Shown: one piece after another, positions 1 to 7,177 of the stretch | Layout of the letters: the number at the start of each line of letters is the position of its first letter | How positions within the stretch are numbered: the stretch's first letter is position 1 | Origin: an uncultured Campylobacter sp. | GTDB taxonomy: Bacteria; Campylobacterota; Campylobacteria; Campylobacterales; Campylobacteraceae | Length of the DNA stretch: 10,808 nucleotides | Direction: 5' to 3' | NCBI RefSeq assembly: GCF_937997595.1 | Contig: NZ_CALKTS010000297.1 | Span: 1 to 10,808, forward strand | The notes under the pieces: model-generated | The model's database searches: none | What the model saw: the letters and a program-made list of their open reading frames with translations, nothing else | Told to the model about the DNA's origin: nothing | Made by a program: the position numbers and the translations under genes

Positions 1-30
1 TTTAGATTTTGAAATTTAGCGCAAAAATAT

Positions 31-36
31 TATAAT
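31..36 (+). promoter_or_regulatory. Probable -10 element of the CoA-transferase gene
   Basis: A perfect TATAAT lies 28 bases before the start codon, in an AT-rich stretch. Epsilonproteobacterial housekeeping promoters typically have a strong -10 box and a poor -35 box, which fits. A Shine-Dalgarno-like AGGA (55-58) stands six bases before the ATG. Any -35 region would fall at the window edge and cannot be judged. Confidence 0.55.
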
Positions 37-64
37 TTCGCCCAAATCACGGCTAGGATGGAAA

Positions 65-1573
65 ATGAACTCACGCGTGCAAAACGAATATCTAAAATCA
101 AAAATTATGAGCGCCGAGAAAGCCTGCGAGCTGATTTCAAACGGCGCATCGGTGGGCTTTAGCGGCTTTGTTGGGGCGGGCTGCGCACTAGCGCTGCCGC
201 AGGCTCTGGCGCAACGAGCGACGGCGCTGCACGAAAAAGGCGAGCCCTATCAAATCGAAATTTTTACGGGCGCATCGACCGATCCGCTTTTAGACGGAGT
301 TTTGGCAAAAGCAGGTGCTGTGAGCTTTCGTGCGCCGTTTTTTACGGATGCCGATATGCGCCGTGCGATAAATAGCGGCGCCGTGCGATACGCGGACGTG
401 CATCTATCAAGCCTTGCCGCGCAGCTTAAAGCTGGCTTTTTTCCACATCTAAACTTTGCCGTGATCGAAGTAGTGGCGATTAAAGAAAGCGGCGTGCTCG
501 TGCCGTCCACATCGCTAGGCAACAACCAAGCCTGGCTCGATATCGCCGATCGCGTGATTTTAGAAGTGAATTACTATCAGCCGCTTGAGCTGGAGGGCAT
601 TCACGACGTTACGGATCTGCGCCTGCCGCCGCATGCTATGGATCTGCCGATCAAGCACGTAGGCGATCGCGTAGGTAGCCCCTATATGCATGTAGATCCT
701 GCCAAAGTAATCGCTGTAATAGAGGCTAGGACGCATGATCGCGTCAATAATTTCACCGCCGTGGATGAAATTTCAAGTGCGATCGGGCGCAACGTCGTAA
801 AATTCTTAAAAAACGAGGAGGCTTGTGGCAGACTTCCCGCAAAGAAGCTACTGCCGCTACAATCTGGTATCGGCAACGTTGCTAACGCCGTGCTTAGCTC
901 GCTACAAAATGCTGGCTACCAAGGTCTGCAGTGCTACTCCGAGGTGATCCAAGACGGCATGCTAGATCTCATCAAAAGAGGCGTCGTAGGTACTGCAAGT
1001 GCCACAGCGCTATCGCTTAGCCCCGCAGGTGTCGAGGAATTTCAAAAAAACATCGATTTCTACCGCAAGCACATCATACTGCGTTCACAAGATATCTCCA
1101 ACTCGCCAGCGCTTATCAGAAGGCTTGGCGTCGTGTCGATGAATGGCATGCTAGAGGCAGACATCTACGGCAACGTAAACTCCACTAACGTCATGGGCTC
1201 GCAGATGAAAAATGGCATCGGCGGTAGCGGTGACTTCGCTCGCAACGGATATTTGTCGCTATTTCTTAGCCCGTCGCTAGCTAAAGGCGGCGCGATCAGC
1301 GCTATCGTGCCGTTCGTGAGTCACGTTGATCATACCGAGCACGACACTCAAGTCATCATCACCGAATACGGCATCGCCGATCTGCGCGGCAAATGCCCTC
1401 GTGAGCGTGCTCGCGCGATGATAAGCATCGCGCATCCCACTTACCAAGACGCGCTGAGAGATTATTTCGAGCGGGCATGTGCGCAGCCCTGTGCGGGGCA
1501 TACTCCACACATCTTAAGCGAGGCGCTGTCGTGGCATCAAAGATTTAAAGATACGGGGAGTATGAAGGCTTAG
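65..1573 (+). CDS. Acetyl-CoA hydrolase/transferase family protein, probable succinyl-CoA:acetate CoA-transferase
   Basis: A cytoplasmic CoA-transferase of the AarC/Cat1 type, which moves CoA between succinate and acetate and so links acetate handling to the TCA cycle. The 502-residue length matches this family (AarC is about 505). The catalytic glutamate that forms the glutamyl-CoA thioester is probably Glu293 in YSEVIQDG, almost the same position as Glu294 of AarC. The GIGNVANAVL loop (268-277), GGSGDF (386-391), HVDHTEHD (420-427) and TEYGIADLRGK (433-443) are family hallmarks. The ATG at 65 has AGGA six bases upstream and a TATAAT box before that; an in-frame ATG at 107 is closer to where many relatives begin but lacks a better ribosome site. 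It is the only gene of its transcription unit in view. Succinate versus another acid as partner cannot be settled by eye, so simple acetyl-CoA hydrolase remains possible. Confidence 0.92.
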   Translation: MNSRVQNEYLKSKIMSAEKACELISNGASVGFSGFVGAGCALALPQALAQRATALHEKGEPYQIEIFTGASTDPLLDGVLAKAGAVSFRAPFFTDADMRRAINSGAVRYADVHLSSLAAQLKAGFFPHLNFAVIEVVAIKESGVLVPSTSLGNNQAWLDIADRVILEVNYYQPLELEGIHDVTDLRLPPHAMDLPIKHVGDRVGSPYMHVDPAKVIAVIEARTHDRVNNFTAVDEISSAIGRNVVKFLKNEEACGRLPAKKLLPLQSGIGNVANAVLSSLQNAGYQGLQCYSEVIQDGMLDLIKRGVVGTASATALSLSPAGVEEFQKNIDFYRKHIILRSQDISNSPALIRRLGVVSMNGMLEADIYGNVNSTNVMGSQMKNGIGGSGDFARNGYLSLFLSPSLAKGGAISAIVPFVSHVDHTEHDTQVIITEYGIADLRGKCPRERARAMISIAHPTYQDALRDYFERACAQPCAGHTPHILSEALSWHQRFKDTGSMKA

Positions 1574-1628
1574 AGCGAATTTGCTTGAGCTAATGGGCTA
1601 AAGCCTAAAATTTAAGCTCATTCTCGCT
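1574..1628 (+). terminator. Imperfect inverted repeat just after the CoA-transferase stop
   Basis: Nested arms pair around the stop codon: AGCGA (1574-1578) with TCGCT (1624-1628), TGAGCT (1586-1591) with AGCTCA (1615-1620), and a small inner GGC/GCC pair. There is no T-run after the structure, so it is at best a weak or Rho-assisted terminator, or an mRNA 3' stabilising stem. Confidence 0.3.
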
Positions 1629-1771
1629 GAAAGCAAGAAAGTTTGCACTTAAAAATTCCGCCTGCATTTGAAAGCTCTATCGCTACTTAGAGCAAAGCTC
1701 GTTAAAATTTTTATTTTTACAAAGCTCGCGCGAAATGTTTATTGTATGAATGAATTGAAAATTTGCGCCAT

Positions 1772-1958
1772 AAAATTTTAAAATTTGCAGGCGGGTTTAA
1801 GGCGCGGAATTTAAAATTTTATCGCTACGGAATTTTAAAATTTAGCCTTAAATTTGCAGCTCGCACATTTCAAATTTTAAAATTCTACGGCTTGGAATTT
1901 TAAAATTTTGAACTTCGCAAAATTTCATCCATAAATACGCTATCAAAATTTTAAATTT
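1772..1958. repeat. Cluster of six AT-core palindromes
   Basis: Six near-identical copies of a self-complementary core, AATTTTAAAATT or a one-base variant, lie in under 190 bases, at about 1772-1786, 1808-1820, 1831-1843, 1872-1884, 1896-1909 and 1945-1958. Short GC-richer linkers such as GGCGCGG and CTACGG separate them. The same core occurs inside the methyltransferase gene at 5828-5952. The spacing is irregular, so this is a dispersed repeat family rather than a tandem array. Confidence 0.75.
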
Positions 1959-2086
1959 AGCCCTCATTTCATTTGCCAAGCCAATCCTAGCTATAAGGCG
2001 CGCCATAAGTTCGCGATAAAACCGCGTAGTATTTGCAAGATAAATTCCGTATAAATTAAAGCAGCGGCTTGCTAAAACAGAATTTC

Positions 2087-2103
2087 TCGCCTTACGAAGG
2101 CGA
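2087..2103 (-). terminator. Small perfect hairpin downstream of the EAL gene
   Basis: TCGCCTT-ACG-AAGGCGA forms seven uninterrupted base pairs with a three-base loop, 54 bases past the stop of the minus-strand operon. Read on the minus strand it is followed by GAAATTCTGTTTT, an interrupted T-rich tail. It is a plausible but weak terminator for the methyltransferase-cytochrome-EAL operon. Confidence 0.35.
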
Positions 2104-2156
2104 TCTTTGGGCTATAAATTTAAAGAGGCGGGCTATAAAGTCGCGGCGAGATGAGA

Positions 2157-4577
2157 TTAGAATTTTATCCTCGAAGGCTCCATCGGCTTGCTGTAGAAGT
2201 AGCCTTGCATATATTTAATCCCCATCTCTTCTAAGATGATTGAAATTTCGTGGTTTTCTACGTATTCTGCGATGAGCTCGTAGCCCTGCTTGCGCGCGAA
2301 GTTAGCGATGGTTTCGACGATAGCGCGCGAGTTTTTGTCGTTTGCGATATTTTTGATGAGCGCTCCGTCGATCTTTATGTAATCCACGTCGAGCGTTAAA
2401 ATTCTATAGTAGTTGGAGTATCCGCTGCCAAAATCGTCTATCGCGACCTTGCAGCCATAGTTTTTGGCTACGGCGATGAAGCTGCGTAGGCTCTCGTAAT
2501 CGTCAAATTCCTCGCTTTCTAAAATTTCAATAAATAGATTTGAAGCATTTGGGCTGGATGCGAGCTTGCGCTCTAAAAGCTCCTTGATACCTTCGTTTGC
2601 GATGTCAAAATATGAAAGATTTATGCTAAAGCAAGTCCCTGCGAAGCGGTCTAGCAAGCGAAAGGCTTCGTTTATTACGACCTGAGTTAGCGGGATGTAG
2701 AGCGAGGTTTGCTTTGCGATATCGATAAACTCACCAGGGCAGCGCGTCTTGCCCGAACGGTCGATTAGGCGGATTAGAATTTCATATACTAACGGGACAT
2801 AATCACCGCCCTCGGTGCCGTAGGTGTTACCACTAGGATCGCGGTGGGTGATATCAAATATGGGCTGAACAAGCACAAAGACTTGATTTTTCTTGATCGC
2901 ATTTTGAATGGTGTTGATCATAATCTGGTTTTGAAGATATTTTTCCTCAATCGCATTTGGGCGAGAATAAAAGCCCACGCGCTCGTTTTTACTCTGCGCC
3001 TCATACATCGCCATGACCGCCTGAAAGACCCTATTTGCGCCACCTGCCACGTCGGCGCGCTCGCTTACGCCCATAGTGATATTTAAAGGCGCGGACGCAA
3101 AGCCCTCGGTGGTATGGAGATTAAAAACCTTGTCGGTGAAGTATTTATTTATGATCTCCACGTCGCGCGCGACATTTAGTCCCTCGTAAAATAGGCAAAA
3201 CTCATCCGATTGGATGCGAAAGATACTAGCTTTGATCTCGTGCGATTCGATACACATCGCAAGCGTACGCGCAAAGGAGCGCAGAATTTCATTCGTCGTC
3301 TCCGCCTTGTAAAAAAGCCGTAAATTTGCAAAATTTACGATAGTGATGTAGATCGCTACGCCCGTTTTTTCGGCGTTTATTAGCTCATATAGCGCTGCTT
3401 CGTTGCCCTGGCCCGTAAGATGATCGATATAGACTTGATTGTTTAAGCTCTCCTTTGCGCTCGCAAGAGCTAGCTTCATAATCTCGCGCTCGCCGATGTC
3501 ATGAGCGTAAAGCGCATATAGCGGCGGCTTGGATGCAGCCGCGATATTTGCTAGCCTTAGGCTCACATCGGCTAGTTCGCCGTTTTTGCGAAGCAGGCGC
3601 GTATCTTTGGCGCTTTTATTTACCATCGTAGGAAGTTCGGTCCCCTTATCTTTGGGCATCAAAACTCCAAGATCGCTCCCTTGCAGCTCGCTTTGTTCGT
3701 AGCCGCTTAAGTTAAGCACGCCTTTATTAGCGTATAAAATTTTAAAGTTTTGATCTGCTAAAACTATCGCTTCGCCTGCTTGTTCGCATAGTGCGTGATA
3801 GGGCGCGAGGGCGCGTTTACTACGCAAAGCATCGGAATTTATGATGTAAGTAAGCAGTAAAAACGACAAAAACACCGCCGTGTAAAGCATCGTCATTTGC
3901 ATAAACGAGCCGTAAAATTCCTCGCTAGCGTAAGAAAATCGCTCGCGCAGGCTTGCGAAGCGCTCGTTAAGCAACGAGAGATTATCGCTTACAATGATAT
4001 TTTGCCGCTCGAAATTCCTTAAAATTTGCCGTGCGATTCCTATAAACGCAGCTTCGTCGGGGCTTGACGCATCTGCGCTTTCTAGCGCACTTTTTAAAGC
4101 AGAGATCTCGGAGCGATTTTTATAATTAAGCCCTAAAATTTGAGAGTAGAGATTTGCTCTTTGCGCATTTGCGCCACTGGATAAAAATTTTTGCTGCAGA
4201 CTTTGAAAAAGGATTAAATTCTGCGAATTTAAAGCCCCAAGCTCGTCCAAAAGTGAAATTTTATCGCTAAAAGCGCTTCCGATCGCGCGCACATCGCTGC
4301 TAAGTCCGATTTTATCGATGATTTTGTCTTTTTGTAAGGCTTGCAGCACCTGATAGATGCCGCGCATATCGGCATTTGCAATCGAAAAGTCCCTTCTTGC
4401 GATCTTTGCATCAAATAATATATTTAAGCGGTTATCGGCGTTATCGATCAAAGCTAGCTCGCGCGAAATCGTGCTAAATCTCGCTACATCTCTTAGCGAC
4501 GAGAAATAATTCCCGGCGATGATTATGCCTAATATCATAATCCCCACCATCAAAGCCCACATTATCTTATCTTTCAT
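2157..4577 (-). CDS. Membrane PAS-GGDEF-EAL protein, probable c-di-GMP phosphodiesterase
   Basis: An 806-residue inner-membrane signalling protein. Order of parts: transmembrane helix 7-25, a helical periplasmic sensor of about 200 residues (26-225), second helix 227-247, PAS-like domain about 255-365 (a typical run IVLADQNFKILYANKG), GGDEF domain about 380-540, EAL domain about 555-806. The GGDEF signature reads QSDEF (456-460), and the usual LTGLxNR reads LTGQGNE, so cyclase activity is unlikely. The EAL motif reads EIL (Glu599), but the metal and catalytic residues appear kept: Asn653, Glu684, Asp714-Asp715, Lys735, Glu771 and Gln791. The inference is c-di-GMP hydrolysis, with the GGDEF part perhaps sensing GTP. 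The start is fixed by GGAGG six bases upstream. It overlaps the cytochrome gene by 11 bases, suggesting coupled translation. The signal sensed is unknown. Confidence 0.9.
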   Translation of the reverse strand: MKDKIMWALMVGIMILGIIIAGNYFSSLRDVARFSTISRELALIDNADNRLNILFDAKIARRDFSIANADMRGIYQVLQALQKDKIIDKIGLSSDVRAIGSAFSDKISLLDELGALNSQNLILFQSLQQKFLSSGANAQRANLYSQILGLNYKNRSEISALKSALESADASSPDEAAFIGIARQILRNFERQNIIVSDNLSLLNERFASLRERFSYASEEFYGSFMQMTMLYTAVFLSFLLLTYIINSDALRSKRALAPYHALCEQAGEAIVLADQNFKILYANKGVLNLSGYEQSELQGSDLGVLMPKDKGTELPTMVNKSAKDTRLLRKNGELADVSLRLANIAAASKPPLYALYAHDIGEREIMKLALASAKESLNNQVYIDHLTGQGNEAALYELINAEKTGVAIYITIVNFANLRLFYKAETTNEILRSFARTLAMCIESHEIKASIFRIQSDEFCLFYEGLNVARDVEIINKYFTDKVFNLHTTEGFASAPLNITMGVSERADVAGGANRVFQAVMAMYEAQSKNERVGFYSRPNAIEEKYLQNQIMINTIQNAIKKNQVFVLVQPIFDITHRDPSGNTYGTEGGDYVPLVYEILIRLIDRSGKTRCPGEFIDIAKQTSLYIPLTQVVINEAFRLLDRFAGTCFSINLSYFDIANEGIKELLERKLASSPNASNLFIEILESEEFDDYESLRSFIAVAKNYGCKVAIDDFGSGYSNYYRILTLDVDYIKIDGALIKNIANDKNSRAIVETIANFARKQGYELIAEYVENHEISIILEEMGIKYMQGYFYSKPMEPSRIKF

Positions 4578-5439
4578 CCTGCGCCTCCGTCATATCGCCT
4601 TTAAGCGTAGCTAAAAAGCTCATCAAAGCATCAAGCTCCCCATCGCTAAGATCGTATTTTAGCAGATCCTTTGCGATCTGCCGCACCGCAAGACGCAAAT
4701 CCGTCTGCCCGTTTACGTAAGGCGCGGTTTGCGTGATATTGCGCAAGCTAGGCACGCGGCGCAGCTCAAATCCATCGGAAGCGAGCCTGTGTCTAGGCGC
4801 ATCCTCCTCTTCTACGCTTGGGCGAATTTTAGTAAAGCTGCTGGTGCCTAGGCTAACGCCGTTGTGACATGCCGAGCATAGCCGCACAAAAAGCACATAT
4901 CCGTTATATTCAGCATCATTTAGCTTAACCTCGCCGCGCAAAAATCGGTCAAATTTGGAATTTATCGCCGTTTTGGACTTTAAAAATTCCTTCAGCGCAT
5001 CAATGAAGTTCGCCGTATTCGCCTCGCCGTAAGCACTTTCAAAAGCCTGCTTGTAGGCTAAATTCTTCCTAATAAGCTCTAAAATTCTATCTTCGCTCGC
5101 GTCCAGTTCATTCTTGTCAAAAACAGATGTCGCGATCCGCGCTTCAAAGCCCGCGAAATTATAATCGCCTAAGTAGCGGTCAAAATAATAAGAATTTATG
5201 AGCGTAGGCACGCGTCCATCGCGCACCGAAGCGCCCGAATCGTTTAGATAGAAGTTGTGGCAGCTCTCGCAGGAGCGGCCTTTGCTACTAAATCTTACAT
5301 CGGTAAAAATTTTTGCGCCCAGCCGCGCCTTTTGTGGGTCGTATTTAGGCATCTCAAGCGGCGTAAAAAGATTGCCGCAAAGCCCCAAAACGGGCGCCAG
5401 GCTAAATATAAAACAGCTTAAAGCTCGCTTCGATCTCAT
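4567..5439 (-). CDS. Divergent periplasmic di-haem cytochrome, cytochrome c peroxidase/MauG family
   Basis: A 290-residue secreted protein with a basic, hydrophobic signal peptide (about 1-22) and two haem c sites, CESCH (57-61) and CSACH (188-192). The text around them follows the di-haem peroxidase pattern: LGAKIFTDVRFSSKGRSCESCH at the first haem and VPSLRNITQTAPY (229-241) after the second. It is somewhat shorter than typical CcpA enzymes (roughly 320-340 with signal). Two expected sixth ligands are not seen: no histidine about 16 residues after His61, and Ile255 stands where the methionine ligand (Met275 of the Pseudomonas enzyme) is expected. Peroxidase activity is therefore uncertain; electron transfer or redox sensing is possible. 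The ATG at 5439 overlaps the methyltransferase end by 38 bases, and the gene overlaps the EAL gene by 11, so all three probably form one operon. Confidence 0.85.
   Translation of the reverse strand: MRSKRALSCFIFSLAPVLGLCGNLFTPLEMPKYDPQKARLGAKIFTDVRFSSKGRSCESCHNFYLNDSGASVRDGRVPTLINSYYFDRYLGDYNFAGFEARIATSVFDKNELDASEDRILELIRKNLAYKQAFESAYGEANTANFIDALKEFLKSKTAINSKFDRFLRGEVKLNDAEYNGYVLFVRLCSACHNGVSLGTSSFTKIRPSVEEEDAPRHRLASDGFELRRVPSLRNITQTAPYVNGQTDLRLAVRQIAKDLLKYDLSDGELDALMSFLATLKGDMTEAQDER
4584..4588 (-). promoter_or_regulatory. Strong ribosome binding site of the EAL gene
   Basis: GGAGG stands six bases before the ATG at 4577 and lies wholly inside the end of the cytochrome coding sequence. This supports the chosen start and suggests the two proteins are made from one message. 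Confidence 0.75.
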
Positions 5440-6310
5440 CGCTTATCATCCCGCCTTTAACCCGCTTTTTCAAAAGCTCCTCGATCTCGTGCTCGCTAGC
5501 CTCCGCGCCGTCCATATGCAGGTGCCACGCGGCGTTTTGCACTGCTTCTTTCAGGCTGCGCTTTTGCTCGCGCCTATCGGTTAAAATTTCACTTTTAAAT
5601 TTGATGTCGCGCGCGCCAAGCAGCGCCTCAAACTTTTCGGCGGCGGTAGCAAGCCTTTTATGCCCCGTACCGAAGCGCTCAAACAGCGGCGCTAGCATCG
5701 AGGAATTGCGCTCGCTCGCCCAATTTAGATAAATTTTACGCTCGCCCAAAGCCAAAAACGCCTCAAAATCCTCCGTGCTCTTCAGTGCAGGGCTCATCGT
5801 AAGAAAGGCGATATCAAAAACTGCGGGAATTTTAAAATTTTCGCTCCCTCGGTTTTTGCTCGCAGCGTCTTTAAAATTTAAAGCCCGCGCTTCTTGAGCT
5901 TGCGCGTTTGAAATTTCGCTTTGCGAGCGCGGATAAATTTTAAAATTTTCGCCCGCCGCGCCTGCAAAACCATCGCGGCTCAGCCGCTCGCAAAACTCCG
6001 CAAAGCTTAAATTTAATACGTTTTGCAAGCTGATGCCAAACTTCTCCGCGCTGCGCCTTAGCTCGCGCAGCATCCCCTCCGAGCTATCGATCGCCGTCAC
6101 TTTAGCGCCCAGCGACGCGAGATACAGCGAGTAAACCCCCGTACCGGCGCCCACATCGAGCACGCTTTTGCCAGCAAAGCTCGCGCCCCAGCCGCGCAGT
6201 ATCTCAAACACCCGCTTGCCGAAATCCCCTAACTCGCCGCTAAATTTAGCGTAACTTTCGGACTTTTTATCCCAGCTATTTTCATGTGTTTTTTCGCCGA
6301 TTTTCTCCAC
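5402..6310 (-). CDS. Class I SAM-dependent methyltransferase with an internal repeat insertion
   Basis: A 302-residue cytoplasmic protein. Motif I, VLDVGAGTGVYSL (50-62), and the acidic end of strand two, VTAIDSS (71-77), form the S-adenosylmethionine pocket; FDIAFLTMSPALKS (165-178) is the strand-four region. Between them lies an extra segment of about 48 residues (roughly 115-162), low in complexity and carrying NFK three times (122, 145, 158), which most relatives should lack. The start is GTG at 6310, with AAAGG six bases upstream (6317-6321). First gene of the minus-strand operon and divergent from the metal importer genes. The substrate is unknown. From memory, relatives with an xMSPAL motif often lie near metal or metallophore transporters, but that link is only an inference here. 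Despite the insertion the frame is intact. Confidence 0.85.
   Translation of the reverse strand: MEKIGEKTHENSWDKKSESYAKFSGELGDFGKRVFEILRGWGASFAGKSVLDVGAGTGVYSLYLASLGAKVTAIDSSEGMLRELRRSAEKFGISLQNVLNLSFAEFCERLSRDGFAGAAGENFKIYPRSQSEISNAQAQEARALNFKDAASKNRGSENFKIPAVFDIAFLTMSPALKSTEDFEAFLALGERKIYLNWASERNSSMLAPLFERFGTGHKRLATAAEKFEALLGARDIKFKSEILTDRREQKRSLKEAVQNAAWHLHMDGAEASEHEIEELLKKRVKGGMISDEIEASFKLFYI
5828..5952. repeat. Two in-frame copies of the AT-core palindrome inside the methyltransferase gene
   Basis: AATTTTAAAATTTTCGC is present identically at 5828-5844 and 5936-5952. The copies are 108 bases apart, a multiple of three, so both are read as ENFKI (residues 121-125 and 157-161). A third, weaker relative lies between them and is read as LNFKD. 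The core matches the palindromes at 1772-1958. Confidence 0.85.
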
Positions 6311-6333
6311 CGCTAGCCTTTAAATTTTTTGTA

Positions 6334-6339
6334 ATAATA
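6334..6339 (-). promoter_or_regulatory. Candidate -10 element of the methyltransferase operon
   Basis: Read on the minus strand this is TATTAT, 24 bases before the GTG start at 6310, with an AAAGG ribosome site in between. It is the best promoter-like hexamer in the short divergent spacer; no -35 box is obvious. Confidence 0.4.
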
Positions 6340-6370
6340 GCAAAATTTGGCAATTTTTCCGAATTTGGGC

Positions 6371-6376
6371 TATAAT
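6371..6376 (+). promoter_or_regulatory. Probable -10 element of the metal importer genes
   Basis: A perfect TATAAT lies 34 bases before the ATG at 6410, and AAAGGG (6399-6404) is five bases before that ATG. This decides the start: the frame stays open back to a TTG at 6347, but that codon lies upstream of the promoter and would not be transcribed. No clear Fur or Zur palindrome was seen beside it. Confidence 0.55.
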
Positions 6377-6409
6377 AAATGCTTTCAAAATCTAGGCGAA
6401 AGGGCGTTC

Positions 6410-7177
6410 ATGGCGGACGTGACGATAAGAAATTTAAACTTTGCTTACGAAAAACGCGAAATTTTAAAAGATATAAACCTAAGCTACGAGCTGCGCGATT
6501 TTTTAGCGATTTTCGGACCCAACGGCGGTGGTAAAAGCACCCTTTTGAAGCTGCTTTTGGGGCTGCTACAACCAAGCTCGGGCACGATCGAAATTTTAGG
6601 CAGATCGCCCGCGCTTGCTAGGGCGCAAATGGGCTACGTGCCGCAGTTCATCGCGATAAACAAAAGCTTTCCCATAAGCGTGCTCGAAGTCGTTTTAATG
6701 GGGCTGATAGATAAGAAAATTTTCGGCTTTTACTCTAAATCCGAGCGCGAGCAAGCCATGCAAGCCCTGGGGCGCGTAGGCATGCAAGACCTTGCAGGGT
6801 GCCGTATCAGCGAACTTAGCGGCGGGCAGAGACAGCGCGTTTACATCGCGCGAGCGCTGTGCGCAAAGGCTAAAATTTTACTTCTTGATGAGCCGTTAGC
6901 AAGCATCGACACGATGGGGCAGGTTCAAATTTACGAGCTTTTAAAATCCCTAAACGAGGGCAGCTGCGGCATAATTCTAATCAGCCACGACGTACAGCTC
7001 GCGCTAAACTACGCAAACCGCGCTCTTTACGTCGCAAACGGCTCGGCGCACACTCACGAGATCGATCCTGGCGGCAGGGCGGAATTTTTAGATCACCTAC
7101 GACGCGAGCACGGGCACTTCTGCGCCGTCGATCTCGCGCTTAACGAATGCTGCTGCAAGGAGGGCGAAAATGGCTGA
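6410..7177 (+). CDS. znuC: Zinc/manganese-type ABC importer, ATP-binding subunit (ZnuC-like)
   Basis: A 255-residue cytoplasmic ATPase that would power metal uptake by the permease encoded next. Walker A is GPNGGGKST (36-44), the Q-loop glutamine is Gln79, the signature LSGGQ is at 136-140, Walker B ILLLDEP at 156-162 and the switch histidine is His193 in ISHD. The tail is rich in possible metal ligands: His214, His216, His229, His234, His236, Cys238 and Cys247-249, which fits a metal transporter and might allow metal sensing. The start is ATG 6410, set by AAAGGG and the promoter, not the longer open frame. It overlaps the permease gene by eight bases. No binding-protein gene (znuA) lies next to the pair. 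Zinc is the favoured metal; manganese or iron is possible. Confidence 0.85.
   Translation: MADVTIRNLNFAYEKREILKDINLSYELRDFLAIFGPNGGGKSTLLKLLLGLLQPSSGTIEILGRSPALARAQMGYVPQFIAINKSFPISVLEVVLMGLIDKKIFGFYSKSEREQAMQALGRVGMQDLAGCRISELSGGQRQRVYIARALCAKAKILLLDEPLASIDTMGQVQIYELLKSLNEGSCGIILISHDVQLALNYANRALYVANGSAHTHEIDPGGRAEFLDHLRREHGHFCAVDLALNECCCKEGENG

Larger units (their letters stand above)
1574..2156. other. 583-base stretch without a gene
   Basis: No convincing ORF on either strand. The stretch lies between the 3' ends of two convergent genes, so no promoter is needed here. It holds the stop-proximal inverted repeat (1574-1628), a direct pair of CAAAGCTCG (1693-1701 and 1720-1728), a cluster of AATTTTAAAATT palindromes (1772-1958), a perfect small hairpin (2087-2103) and a direct pair of GGGCTATAAA (2109-2118 and 2130-2139). 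It reads as repeat-filled spacer, possibly the decayed remains of a gene. Confidence 0.6.

Noticed and set aside
1693..1728. Direct pair CAAAGCTCG, 27 bases apart, considered as a CRISPR-like or attachment-site repeat
   Set aside because: Nine bases and two copies only, with an AT-rich spacer; no cas genes and no integrase in the window.
2109..2139. Direct pair GGGCTATAAA, 21 bases apart
   Set aside because: Only two copies, no array and no gene positioned to use them as promoters.
2844..3086. Plus-strand ORF opposite the EAL gene
   Set aside because: It lies wholly within a well-supported conserved gene on the other strand and has no features of its own.
5255..5584. Plus-strand ORF opposite the cytochrome and methyltransferase genes
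   Set aside because: A shadow frame across two recognisable genes; no ribosome site and no motif.
6347..6409. 21-codon longer N-terminus for the metal ABC ATPase, beginning at a TTG
   Set aside because: The TTG lies upstream of the probable TATAAT box, and the ATG at 6410 has a good ribosome site and matches the family's usual start.
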